From contig JAFVEX010000083.1 of NCBI GenBank assembly GCA_017475785.1, forward strand, positions 1 to 17,384: a stretch of 17,384 nucleotides of DNA, written 5' to 3'. Numbering within the stretch: the first letter of the stretch is position 1; every line of letters starts with the position of its first letter. The notes below the pieces were generated by a model. The model was not told where the DNA came from and did no database searches. It saw only the letters and a list, made by a program, of their open reading frames with translations. A program made the translations under genes and the position numbers. This DNA is from Eubacterium sp. (lineage in GTDB: Bacteria; Bacillota_A; Clostridia; Lachnospirales; Lachnospiraceae). Below, in pieces: positions 7,301 to 14,800 of this stretch.

Positions 7301-7946
7301 GGAGCACGGCGATCAGGAGCCGTTCGAACCTTCCGGCGAGCTGCTCTACGAGGATGATCAGGTGCGGCTGCTTGCGTTCCAGGAAGCAGCCGGAGAAACT
7401 GCCGGCGCGGAGGAAGCCGGAGCAGAAGCGGCTGGCGCGGAAGAAGCCGGAGCAGAAGAAGGCAGTACAGGAGAAGACAGTACAGAAGCAGCTGGCGCAG
7501 AAGCAGGCAGCGCAGGAGAAGACAGTACAGAAGCAGACGATGCGGAAGCAGATGGTACAGGAGAAGCCAGTTCGGAAGCGGCTGGTGCGGAAGCAGACGG
7601 TACAGAAGAAGCAAGCGAGGAGGAAACTGGCGCGGGGCAGGATGATACATTCCAGGTGAGAGAAACCATCTGGGATATCTGGGTAGTAAACAAAACCGAC
7701 GAAGTCATTTCCCTGACAATTCTGGAGGAAGGCAATGAGCCGCCGGAATATGTGTCGACCGCTTCTGCCGGACCCGGAGCCGCGCAGCTGGTCGAGGCCA
7801 TTGTGTACCGTGATCCTGAAGAACTCAGTGAAGACGGGTTAAAGGTATACTCGCAGATCCGGACAGAGAGTCAGGAGGAATACAGAGAGACGGAAACGTA
7901 TCTGCTGCCTCTTCAGGCGTCAATCAAACAGGAGCGCGCGCAATGA
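4317..7946 (+). CDS. Protease A: secreted clostripain-family (C11) cysteine protease with beta-rich C-terminal modules
   Basis: 1209 residues. A signal peptide (about 1-39, core ITVCCLFLLAGG, likely cut after VNA) has no lipobox, so the product is predicted to be secreted. The C11 catalytic domain covers about 60-470: TLMVYMIGSDLE, catalytic His168 in WDHGN, catalytic Cys258 and the S1-pocket Asp256 in FDAC, and the family block CCGLSLFYPYYNKNYY. The FDAC Asp predicts cleavage after Arg/Lys, as in clostripain and PmC11. A beta-rich region (480-720) and three beta-sandwich-like modules (about 730-850, 858-1022, 1112-1200) follow. A two-copy 16-residue repeat lies between His and Cys, and an 87-residue Ala/Glu/Gly stretch precedes the last module. 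The start ATG has a poor ribosome site, and codons 12-29 encode a terminator-like hairpin. The last 4 nt overlap lipoprotein A (ATGA). Confidence 0.9.
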   Translation: MQDKKKATWTGYSRQIRIMIRITVCCLFLLAGGQTSVNAGAGDRDLSRVRADNEKAGARETVTLMVYMIGSDLESSASAATNDMTEMAESGIDLSCVNLLVYTGGAQKWHSDVPDDANAVFLLEDDGFRQIESYDQASMGEPDQLSAFLRYGYENYPADSFDLILWDHGNGPVMGYGSDKVYSGDALTLPEIRAALEQSPFGGNHTAGSDSSGQTEAGKELRAEAGGENQPPEGKEVKAAAGGENQPPKLGFIGFDACLMASAELVCTVADYADYLVASQETEPSFGWNYAFLPDLGHVPAGELLPEIVDDYISYCEDYFRGKEFFQSDVTLAAVDLSHASELEQAVDGLFAKAKEDVSGDYNKLAVARVHSHGLGRASTGSEYDLVDLESLLDEMASRYPKETEAVRTALQSSVLSSGANIDGCCGLSLFYPYYNKNYYEAQWKDAYAEIGLFPNYLSYLQRYEQVWLGTDLKESFTEEMVPVKGEEPSVYQMQLTDEQYEQYAQGAYYILQRRAEELYAPVYMSTNVTDKNGLLTAEFGGNAIYVSDDYGKKHIAVTRMWETKDNVTDYSITNAVVERGRLSENEWASCDIQIAVNEETDELTVKGIYGDEQEGDGTDSISGGKKQPVDLDEWTRFSFYDVKERYLTRDEAGRITYFWDWPEGDWITGYEMPIANGVHFTYEPMYDDGQEYYIMFDVQDVQGNHYGSELLPVTLEEAPVKGKVEANILEWTDTNELMLLDEAGVRVRMTYAMDVEGGKNFFEIEAENTNDFEVRFDLGNVIVNGNLSVPDSTTIFLNPGEHKYEALTGIADVCRLAGCRLEKLNFLMGLENYDKEAYLVHERPMELRLSGDLAADAIVLPMLGARADRQILTEKDDIRVELVTFGTLLTPYQDPGSGYTTLQTDLRVDNLSGKKKEINVWGIEINGVYFRIEKSAQIGGGESWYTSSSLSNSNLTGLVVATMEERPERMTSISSARILFGVDGELSWCPIALAEHGDQEPFEPSGELLYEDDQVRLLAFQEAAGETAGAEEAGAEAAGAEEAGAEEGSTGEDSTEAAGAEAGSAGEDSTEADDAEADGTGEASSEAAGAEADGTEEASEEETGAGQDDTFQVRETIWDIWVVNKTDEVISLTILEEGNEPPEYVSTASAGPGAAQLVEAIVYRDPEELSEDGLKVYSQIRTESQEEYRETETYLLPLQASIKQERAQ
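4351..4402 (+). terminator. Intrinsic-terminator-shaped hairpin with T7 inside the protease A signal-peptide codons
   Basis: Outer stem: ACAGCAGACAG (4351-4361) with CTGTCTGCTGT (4384-4394), 11 perfect pairs. Inner stem: ATTCGGAT (4362-4369) with ATCCGAAT (4374-4381), 8 perfect pairs, loop TATG. A 2-nt bulge (CA, 4382-4383) lies on the right. C4395 and seven T (4396-4402) follow directly. This is as good as any gene-end terminator in the window but lies 34 nt after the start codon. An upstream CAGACAG (4303-4309) could compete for the right arm. An attenuation role is inferred. Confidence 0.7.
4968..5063 (+). repeat. Two 48-bp tandem repeats between the catalytic His and Cys of protease A
   Basis: Residues 218-233 and 234-249 are two imperfect copies of GKE(L/V)(R/K)A-AGGENQPP. 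They lie in the loop between His168 and Cys258, downstream of K180, which is 12 residues after the His, near where clostripain and PmC11 are cleaved into light and heavy chains. Confidence 0.85.
7386..7646 (+). repeat. Ala/Glu/Gly low-complexity array in protease A
   Basis: Residues about 1024-1110 consist of degenerate units such as GAEEAGAE and GEDSTEA built from GAA/GCA/GGC-type codons. The stretch separates the second and third C-terminal modules. Protease B has only a short Asp/Ser linker at the same point. It is a likely flexible acidic spacer and a site of copy-number variation. Confidence 0.85.
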
Positions 7947-9448
7947 GAAGATCAGGAATGATAAAAAGAAGACGGGCCGCGGCAGCGGCATGTGTTCTGG
8001 CATGTGCCCTGACATGCGCTCCGGCATCTTTTCTGGCAGGCTGCGGGGAGGGAGCCGGAACGGAGCAGAATTCTGCTTCCGCCGGAGCATCTGCTGCATC
8101 CGGGACCTCAGCGGGCGCGGCCTCTGCTTCAGCATCCGGAAAAACGTCGGACGCAGGGTCTCCCGGGGAAGCCGGAGTATCTGCAGACGGTGCCTCCTCC
8201 GGCGCGGGCGGCGTGTCAGCGGATTCTGCTTCAGGGGCTTCCGGAAAAACGGTATGGCAGATTTTCGAGGGAAGCGGGATTACAGCTGAGTACGCGTGCG
8301 GACTGGATTACAAGTCCGGAAGGCGAAGAGACGTGGTTCGTGTCAAAAACGAGGCAGACGAAGAACTGATCGTCAGCATTTCTGATTTCCGTATTAATGA
8401 CACGATTTACACGGACGAGTACTTTTTTTCTTCAGTGGAATCCGGAAAAACGTCAGAAAATGAAGTGAATGTGCTGACACAGGCAATTCTCACGGCAGAA
8501 CTGGATGGCATCCCTGTCACAAAGCTGTCGGGTACCGCAGAGGTGTTTTCGTGGGAAACGGACGAAAACGGAGAAGAGAAAAAGCTGGACGAGGCCTCCT
8601 TCGCGATAACATTTCCGGAGGACATGGAGCTGGAGATGTTTTGTGAGCCGGCGTACGACATGCTGGCGGAGCAGCAGATCCTGAGCGAGGATCATGAAGT
8701 CCGGATTTCCCTGCTGGGGTGCGGCAGATATTTTGGAATGGATGACGGTGTGTCGGGGATCCTTTGTATCGAGAATCAGGGCACCAGGGATGTTCCGTTC
8801 GCGATTTCAAAGGCAGAGATAAACGGACTGACAATCAGCGCTTCCATACAGGGGCAGCAGACCGGCAACATCCCTGCCGGGACAACCCGCTATTTTATGT
8901 TTGAAATTTATGCGGGCGATTTGGAGGATGCCCATATCGAGTCCATTTCCGATATGAAGCTGCAGATTTTGACGGACAGGGATCAGAATTCAAGCGTTTT
9001 TCACACCAGCGGAGGGAAGTGGTATTCCTTTGTGCTGGCGCAGCACGGAGATCCTGACGAGACATTTGAGCAGGGTGAAGTCGTCTACGAGGACGACTGG
9101 GTCCGCATCGGATACCGGGGCGGCCTGGCGGACTGGCACTCAGGCGGGATATTCGGCGACTACGGCAGCTGTACATGGACACTTGCCGTGATAAATAAAA
9201 GCGATGAAAACATTGAGCTGGAGCTGACGGAGCAGCAGGTTAACGGCAAAGAGAAAGAAGAACTCAGCCATGTCCCGGTGCTGTCCACACAGGATGCCGT
9301 CGTCGGCGCGAACGCAAAACGCATCGTGACGATATATATGGCGATGGATGAAGAGATACCCCTTCCAGAGATATCCTTCCTGCTGCAGGTACGCAAGCAG
9401 GGCGGCGGCGCGCTGCTGAACAATTCGAAAGAACGGGTCATACTTTGA
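7943..9448 (+). CDS. Lipoprotein A: envelope lipoprotein made of the proteases' C-terminal module types
   Basis: 501 residues. The lipoprotein signal has a basic start, a hydrophobic Ala/Cys-rich core and lipobox LAGC with Cys34. A Ser/Ala/Gly stalk (about 35-103) is followed by three beta-rich modules: about 104-200, 218-392 and 408-500. Modules two and three match the protease tails in order and wording: AEQQIL.EDHEVRISLLG resembles ADRQILTEKDDIRVELVTFG; AQHGDPDETFEQGEVVYEDDWVRIG resembles AEHGDQEPFEPSGELLYEDDQVRLL; and AVINKSDENIEL resembles VVNKTDEVISL. No catalytic residues are recognisable. AGGAG (7930-7934) lies 8 nt before the ATG, which overlaps the stop of protease A. A role as partner, anchor or decoy of the proteases is inferred from homology and operon position. 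Confidence 0.85.
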   Translation: MRRSGMIKRRRAAAAACVLACALTCAPASFLAGCGEGAGTEQNSASAGASAASGTSAGAASASASGKTSDAGSPGEAGVSADGASSGAGGVSADSASGASGKTVWQIFEGSGITAEYACGLDYKSGRRRDVVRVKNEADEELIVSISDFRINDTIYTDEYFFSSVESGKTSENEVNVLTQAILTAELDGIPVTKLSGTAEVFSWETDENGEEKKLDEASFAITFPEDMELEMFCEPAYDMLAEQQILSEDHEVRISLLGCGRYFGMDDGVSGILCIENQGTRDVPFAISKAEINGLTISASIQGQQTGNIPAGTTRYFMFEIYAGDLEDAHIESISDMKLQILTDRDQNSSVFHTSGGKWYSFVLAQHGDPDETFEQGEVVYEDDWVRIGYRGGLADWHSGGIFGDYGSCTWTLAVINKSDENIELELTEQQVNGKEKEELSHVPVLSTQDAVVGANAKRIVTIYMAMDEEIPLPEISFLLQVRKQGGGALLNNSKERVIL

Positions 9449-9449
9449 A

Positions 9450-12400
9450 GTGAAAAACGGGAAACAGTTAATAACAGCAATTCTGATATTGTTGAGCGCG
9501 GCTCTGCTTGCTGCATGTGGCGGGCAGAGTTTTTCGCATGACGTCCAGTGGACGTCTGTTTCTGCGCCGACCGAAGCGAAGCGGAGACATGCGCAGGAGA
9601 GCCAAAGCACACAGAACAGCCTGATTGCGCAGGTGGATTCTGCAAAGAAAGCAGGATCATTGATCCAAAATCCTGTATTGGAGACACCGGAGCCTGCCGC
9701 GTCTGAATTGGCGGTTCCTGATCTTCTTCCGCCCATATCCGGGAAGGACAGCCGTCCGTTTCAGGGCAGTCTGCTGCCGACCGGCCTGGAAGATACCGTC
9801 ACGCTCATGGTCTATATGATCGGTTCTGATTTGGAATCAGGCGCGGCTGCAGCGACGAATGACATGACAGAGATGGTGGAGAGCGGAATTGATTTTGGCA
9901 GAACCAATCTGCTCGTCTACACCGGCGGCACGCCGAAATGGCACAGTGATGTCCCCTCGGATGCCAACGCGGTATTCCTGCTGGAGGAAGGCGGATTCCG
10001 GCAGATCGAGGCGTATGAGCAGACGTCGATGGGGGAGGCGGATACACTCGCGGCGTTCCTTCGGTACGGATATGAACAGTTTCCTGCGGATATGTATGAT
10101 CTGATTCTCTGGGATCACGGGAACGGCCCGGTCATGGGGTACGGAAGCGACAAGGTGTACGGCGGGGACGCGCTGACCCTGCCGGAAATCCGGGCTGCGC
10201 TGGAGCAGTCGCCCTTCGGAAAAGAGAAAACAGCAGAAACGGCTTCCGCCGGCTCGCCGGAGAAGGACACAGCCGGCAGCCAGGCGGAGACCGCGGCCGA
10301 CAGCCAGGCGGAGACCGTGGCCGACAGTCAGGCGGAGACCAACGCCGGCAGTCAGGCGGAAACGGAAACGCCCAAGCTCTCCTTCATCGGGTTTGACGCC
10401 TGCCTGATGGCATCTGCTGAACTGGCCTGCACGGTGGCGGATTACGCGGATTATCTCGTGGCCTCGCAGGAGACCGAGCCGAGCTTAGGCTGGAATTACG
10501 CGTTTCTCCCGGAGGTTGGCTGCCTCCCGGCAAGAAGCCTGGTTTCCAGGATTGTCGATGAATACATGACATACTGTGATGCGTATTTCCGGGATAAGGA
10601 GTTTTTCCAGAGCGATGTCACACTGGCTGCCGTCGATCTCTCGCAGGCACGGCGGCTGGAGAACGCGATCGACGCGCTCTTTGGAGAGGCCAGGGACGAC
10701 GTCAGCGGGGACTACAACAAGCTTGCGTTTGCGCGTGTCCACGCGCACGGTTTCGGACGCGCGAGTACCGGGTCGGAGTATGACCTGGTGGACCTGGAGA
10801 GCCTTCTGGATGGGATGGACAGCCGGTATCCGGCCGCCGTGGAGGAGGTCCGGAGTGCCCTGAAAGACGCGGTCGTCACTTCCCGGGCGAGCGTCGACGG
10901 CTGCTGCGGTCTCAGTCTTTTTTATCCCTACTACAACAAGAATTACTACACTGCCTCGTGGAAAGAAAGCTACGCCAAGATCGGTCTGTTTCCAAATTAC
11001 CGGTCTTATCTGCAGCGCTACGAACAGATCTGGCTCGGCACGGATCTGAAGGAATATTTCACAGAAAAAATGGTGCCCCTGAAGGGCAGCGCTCCCTCCA
11101 CCTACACAATGCAGCTGACAGAGGAGCAGCACCAGCAATTTGCCCAGGCAGCATACAGCATTCTCCGGCGCGACGGAGAAGACATGTACGCGCTGGTATA
11201 TAAGAGCAATCAGGTCACCGATGACGGCGGCTTTCTAAAAGCGCGTTTTGACGGAAATATCATCTACATCGAAAATGATTATGGAGATAAGCACATCGGG
11301 ACAACGCGGATGATGGATACCGTCAACGGAGTGACGGATTACACGATTTTTGGCGTCAGCGCTGAGCGGGGATACCCTTATTCTGATTATGACGGAGACA
11401 AGAAATATGCGTCCTGCAATGTGCAGCTGGCTGTAGACGAAGAGACCGGCGAGGTGTCCGTAAAGGGTATCTTTGAGAAGGGCGATGACGAGCTCCAGAC
11501 CGGCAAGCAGATGCCGGTTGATCCGGAGGAGTGGGATCTCTTTACTTACTTCATCACATATGGGCGGTATCTGACAAGAGATGAGGAGGGCAGGATTCTC
11601 CCGTACTGGGACTGGCCGGAGGGCGACTGGTTTTCTATTGCCGAGATGCGCCCTTCAATGGGAATGCACTTTACCTATGAGCCGATCTACGATGACGGGG
11701 AAGAATATTTCATCATGTTTGAGGTGGAAGACGTTCAGGGAAACAAGTATGAGTCAGAACTGCTTCCCGTCACACTGGCAGAGGCGCCCGCGGAAGAATT
11801 GAGCGTCCCCGAGGAATTTGAGTGGACAGAGGGAAATGAGCTGACCGTCTATGAAAAAGAGGGAATCACGATCAGCTTTATCCTCGCCGAAAAAGCAGAG
11901 ACCGGCAAACAGATGTATTCCGTAAAGATCCGCAATGAAAACGCCTTTCCCATAAGTCTGGAAATGGACGATGTGCGGATAAATGAGCGGATCGCGCAGA
12001 CCAGGATGGCTTATAGGTACGTTGATCCAGGGGAGACCCGCTGCTGTGAGCTGGAAAATATAGCGGAGAGCGCCAGGCTTGCCGGCGACGAAAGGATCTC
12101 GTCGATAGAGCTGAAGCTGGATCTATCAAGAAACGATACACATGTGTATCTCGAACACGGCGTGCAGTGGAAGATCCATATCCCGGAAAAGATCCAGCCG
12201 GAAATTTTGACGATGCCGTTCATGTCTGCGATGGCGGAGCGGCAGAACCTGAAGACAGAGGAGGGCGTTCTGGTCGAATTGCTGGAGCTGGGAGAGGAGT
12301 TGGATGAGGACTACAGCAGCACAGGAACAAACGGCGTGCTGACGGCCTCGCTGCGCGTGACAAATAATTCGGATGAAACACGGGCAGCGGGCGTGTACGG

Positions 12401-13064
12401 TATTGAGCTGGATGGCGTCTTTTACGCAGCATTCAAGGAGCAGACGCTGGGAGCGGGGGAATCATGGTATCCCATTCTGGAGATGTCGCGGCAGGAGATA
12501 GTCAATCCTGTAAAATTTGGGTTCGAAGCAAAGCATGAGCGGATTCAGAATATCTCATCTGCCCGGCTGATGCTGGAAATAGACGGAAAAACCCTCTGGT
12601 GTCCGGTTGAACTGAAAGAACACGGCGCGCAGGAGAAAATCGTCCCTGCCGGCGAGGTGCTTTTTGAGGATGAATCGATGAAGATTCTTTCGTATGAGCT
12701 GCCGGGCGCGGCTGCGGACAATGTCGACACAAACGATTCATCCGCCAGTGCGACATTTGATCCCAGCTATGAAGATGTGCTGGATCAGATCTGGTACGTC
12801 TGGGTCGTGAATAAGACGGAAGATCTGCTGAACATGGGTATCAGCAGAGCGGAGGATGAAAACGGATATTTTCTGGCGAACGGAACCGTCGGCGCAGGGT
12901 CAGCAGGCGCGTGGAAGGTGCGCGTCTATCCGGGAGACGGGGACGAAGATGAACAGCTGAACCCGCGCGTGATTCTGGAATACGCTAAGATTAACGGAAC
13001 CCGCTACACAAAAACAGAGTCGTTTGTGCTGCCGCAGGCCTGCAGCCTCGCGTCCGGCAGATGA
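9450..13064 (+). CDS. Protease B: membrane-anchored clostripain-family (C11) lipoprotein protease, paralogue of protease A
   Basis: 1204 residues, starting with GTG one nt after the lipoprotein A stop. There is no ribosome site, so translation is probably coupled. GTG is the only start that keeps the signal peptide; the next in-frame Met is residue 123. Lipobox LAAC with Cys23 predicts a lipid anchor, unlike secreted protease A. After an 85-residue linker the catalytic domain (about 115-525) has His223 in WDHGN, S1 Asp316 and Cys318 in FDAC, and CCGLSLFYPYYNKNYY. The sequence around the His (LILWDHGNGPVMGYGSDKVY) is identical to that of protease A, pointing to tandem duplication. Four 8-residue SQAE repeats sit between His and Cys. 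The tail has the same beta-rich modules but a short Asp/Ser linker instead of the long acidic array. Confidence 0.9.
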   Translation: MKNGKQLITAILILLSAALLAACGGQSFSHDVQWTSVSAPTEAKRRHAQESQSTQNSLIAQVDSAKKAGSLIQNPVLETPEPAASELAVPDLLPPISGKDSRPFQGSLLPTGLEDTVTLMVYMIGSDLESGAAAATNDMTEMVESGIDFGRTNLLVYTGGTPKWHSDVPSDANAVFLLEEGGFRQIEAYEQTSMGEADTLAAFLRYGYEQFPADMYDLILWDHGNGPVMGYGSDKVYGGDALTLPEIRAALEQSPFGKEKTAETASAGSPEKDTAGSQAETAADSQAETVADSQAETNAGSQAETETPKLSFIGFDACLMASAELACTVADYADYLVASQETEPSLGWNYAFLPEVGCLPARSLVSRIVDEYMTYCDAYFRDKEFFQSDVTLAAVDLSQARRLENAIDALFGEARDDVSGDYNKLAFARVHAHGFGRASTGSEYDLVDLESLLDGMDSRYPAAVEEVRSALKDAVVTSRASVDGCCGLSLFYPYYNKNYYTASWKESYAKIGLFPNYRSYLQRYEQIWLGTDLKEYFTEKMVPLKGSAPSTYTMQLTEEQHQQFAQAAYSILRRDGEDMYALVYKSNQVTDDGGFLKARFDGNIIYIENDYGDKHIGTTRMMDTVNGVTDYTIFGVSAERGYPYSDYDGDKKYASCNVQLAVDEETGEVSVKGIFEKGDDELQTGKQMPVDPEEWDLFTYFITYGRYLTRDEEGRILPYWDWPEGDWFSIAEMRPSMGMHFTYEPIYDDGEEYFIMFEVEDVQGNKYESELLPVTLAEAPAEELSVPEEFEWTEGNELTVYEKEGITISFILAEKAETGKQMYSVKIRNENAFPISLEMDDVRINERIAQTRMAYRYVDPGETRCCELENIAESARLAGDERISSIELKLDLSRNDTHVYLEHGVQWKIHIPEKIQPEILTMPFMSAMAERQNLKTEEGVLVELLELGEELDEDYSSTGTNGVLTASLRVTNNSDETRAAGVYGIELDGVFYAAFKEQTLGAGESWYPILEMSRQEIVNPVKFGFEAKHERIQNISSARLMLEIDGKTLWCPVELKEHGAQEKIVPAGEVLFEDESMKILSYELPGAAADNVDTNDSSASATFDPSYEDVLDQIWYVWVVNKTEDLLNMGISRAEDENGYFLANGTVGAGSAGAWKVRVYPGDGDEDEQLNPRVILEYAKINGTRYTKTESFVLPQACSLASGR
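10266..10361 (+). repeat. Four 24-bp tandem repeats between the catalytic His and Cys of protease B
   Basis: Residues 273-304 are four 8-residue units ending in SQAE (DTAGSQAE, TAADSQAE, TVADSQAE, TNAGSQAE). They occupy the same catalytic-domain loop as the unrelated 48-bp repeats of protease A. Confidence 0.9.
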
Positions 13065-13281
13065 CGAGAGACGGGAAGAATGCAGACAGAGGCCATAGTT
13101 GACCCGGGACACAGCATATTTTGGTACGAAGTGAAGTGATGCCGGTAAGGGAGAAGATTCCGCGCCAGTACATCAAAGAAATAAGATAACATGGGATCAA
13201 CATATGAGACATCGAGATACTAAAAAAACGCGAGGAGTCGCGGCAAGGCTGCGTCTGCGCGGCCGGATGACAGAATCCAGC

Positions 13282-13389
13282 TTGCGCGGCCGACCATCAG
13301 CGCTGTGCTTACACCAGGAGTTGGCTGTGAAGAATCTGCGAGGCTGGCCGACAGCGCTGATTTTACGCCAGGAGTTGCGTGAGAAGAAC
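13282..13389 (+). repeat. Two 54-bp tandem repeats at the start of lipoprotein B
   Basis: Residues 27-44 and 45-62 are imperfect 18-residue copies (LRG.P.AL.L.QEL..KN), and LRGR begins a third at 63. They precede the hydrophobic segment, an odd place for a signal peptide. They may therefore be untranslated if the real start is ATG 13402. Confidence 0.75.
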
Positions 13390-13527
13390 CTGCGCGGCCG
13401 GATGACGGGCGTATTCCTGCTTGCATCCCTGGCAATCGTGACTCTTTGTTTGTCTGCGCGCGTGGTTCCGGCAGCTTTGAACGCGGAAGGACATGGAGGA
13501 AAAACGCATCAGACAGCGGAGCGGGCA

Positions 13528-13629
13528 GCCAGAGTATCAGAGCAGACTGCCAGAGTATCAGAGCAGACTGCCAGAGTATCGGAGCGGGCTGCCAGAGTAT
13601 CGGAGCAGACTGCCAGAGTGTCTGACCGG
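13528..13629 (+). repeat. 21-bp tandem repeat array in lipoprotein B
   Basis: Four full 21-bp units start at 13528, 13549, 13570 and 13591, with a partial fifth to 13629. They encode ARVSEQT, ARVSEQT, ARVSERA, ARVSEQT and ARVSDRG. Units one and two are identical at the DNA level. The array forms a stalk between the membrane segment and module one and is not similar to the Ser/Ala/Gly stalk of lipoprotein A. Confidence 0.9.
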
Positions 13630-14800
13630 GGCGTCGTACCCGTTCTGGAAGAGAATGGAGTGAAGATAGACTTCCTGACAGGGCTGGATTTTGAGAACGG
13701 AGAGCGGACAGATGTGATCCGCCTTCATAATGACTCAGAGGAAGAGATCAAGGCAGAGGTGCGGGATATCCTGCTTGACGATTCGATCTGGCTGGAGAGT
13801 TCTCTGGATGTTTTTGCGGAGCCTGGAGAAGTAGAGGAACGGAAGATCCCGGGGCTGACGCGCGCAATTGTGCAGGAGGCACGCGACGGGAAAACCATAT
13901 CAAAACTGTCGGCAGGGATCAAATCTATGCATTAGGGGCGGGCGGATCCGGTTCGAGGTATGAGAGGGTGGCTGATGAAGTCTGTGAGATACAGCTGCCG
14001 CCGGATACTGCGGAGTTGTATGTCTGCGAGCCTGCTTTGGGCATGCTTGCTGAGCGGCAGATCCTCGCGGAAGAGCAGGGGGTCAGGATTACTCTGGAGG
14101 GCTGCGGAGCGTTTCTGGGATGCCGCGGCGCCCTCGCCGGTGTTGTTTCGATCGAAAACCGGTCAGAGGAGAAGGTTCGGTACCATTTTTCTGCGGCGGA
14201 ACTGAATGGAATTCCGTTCGATCTGTCCCTGGCGGACCAGTTTAATTCTGGCGATCTGGAGGTGGGCGAAATCGCCTTTTTCCATTTCAGTATTCAGGAA
14301 AAAGACCTGGAAGCGCAGCACATCACATCCATCTATGACATGAAGCTGCAGATTTTGACAGAACCGGAACAGAGTTCTCTGTCTTCAGGCCTGAAAGGAG
14401 GGATCTGGTATCCGGTGGAGCTCTCGCAGAAGGGTGACATGCTTGACGCGTTTGAGCAGGGAGAACTGCTGTATGAAGATGACTGGGTGCAGATCGGTTA
14501 CCGCTCAGGGGAAGTCGTTTGGAACGAAGGCGGCGAGTTGTACGACGGGTATGGTCAGTGCCGGTGGTACCTGTCAGCCGTCAACAAAAGCGAAGAGGAC
14601 ATTGAGATTCGCCTGAAGGAAGTGCATGTAGGAGATGAGAAAAGAGAACATTTTACGAATCCTTTTTTGGACGGGAGCGACCTCAGCCCGCATGCCCGCC
14701 GCTACGTTGAGATTTCCGACAGCATCGATGAAGAAATTCCCCTGCCGGAGCTGTCCTTCCGTCTGCAGGTACTCAGGCAGGGAGGCGGCGAGCTGCTGAA

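Noticed and set aside
7201..7801. Leu/Pro- or Ser/Ala-rich minus-strand ORFs and an Arg/Lys-rich plus-strand ORF over the acidic array
   Set aside because: Low-complexity readings of the Ala/Glu/Gly repeat in other frames, with no independent coding signal.
6480..13064. Cell-wall sorting signal on the proteases
   Set aside because: No LPxTG-type motif or C-terminal hydrophobic helix in either protein.
13099..13130. TTGACC as a separate promoter for lipoprotein B
   Set aside because: No -10-like hexamer at proper spacing, so lipoprotein B is more simply the last gene of the cassette transcript.
13915..13935. Programmed -1 frameshifting in lipoprotein B
   Set aside because: No slippery heptamer and no evident downstream structure, so a simple indel is more economical.
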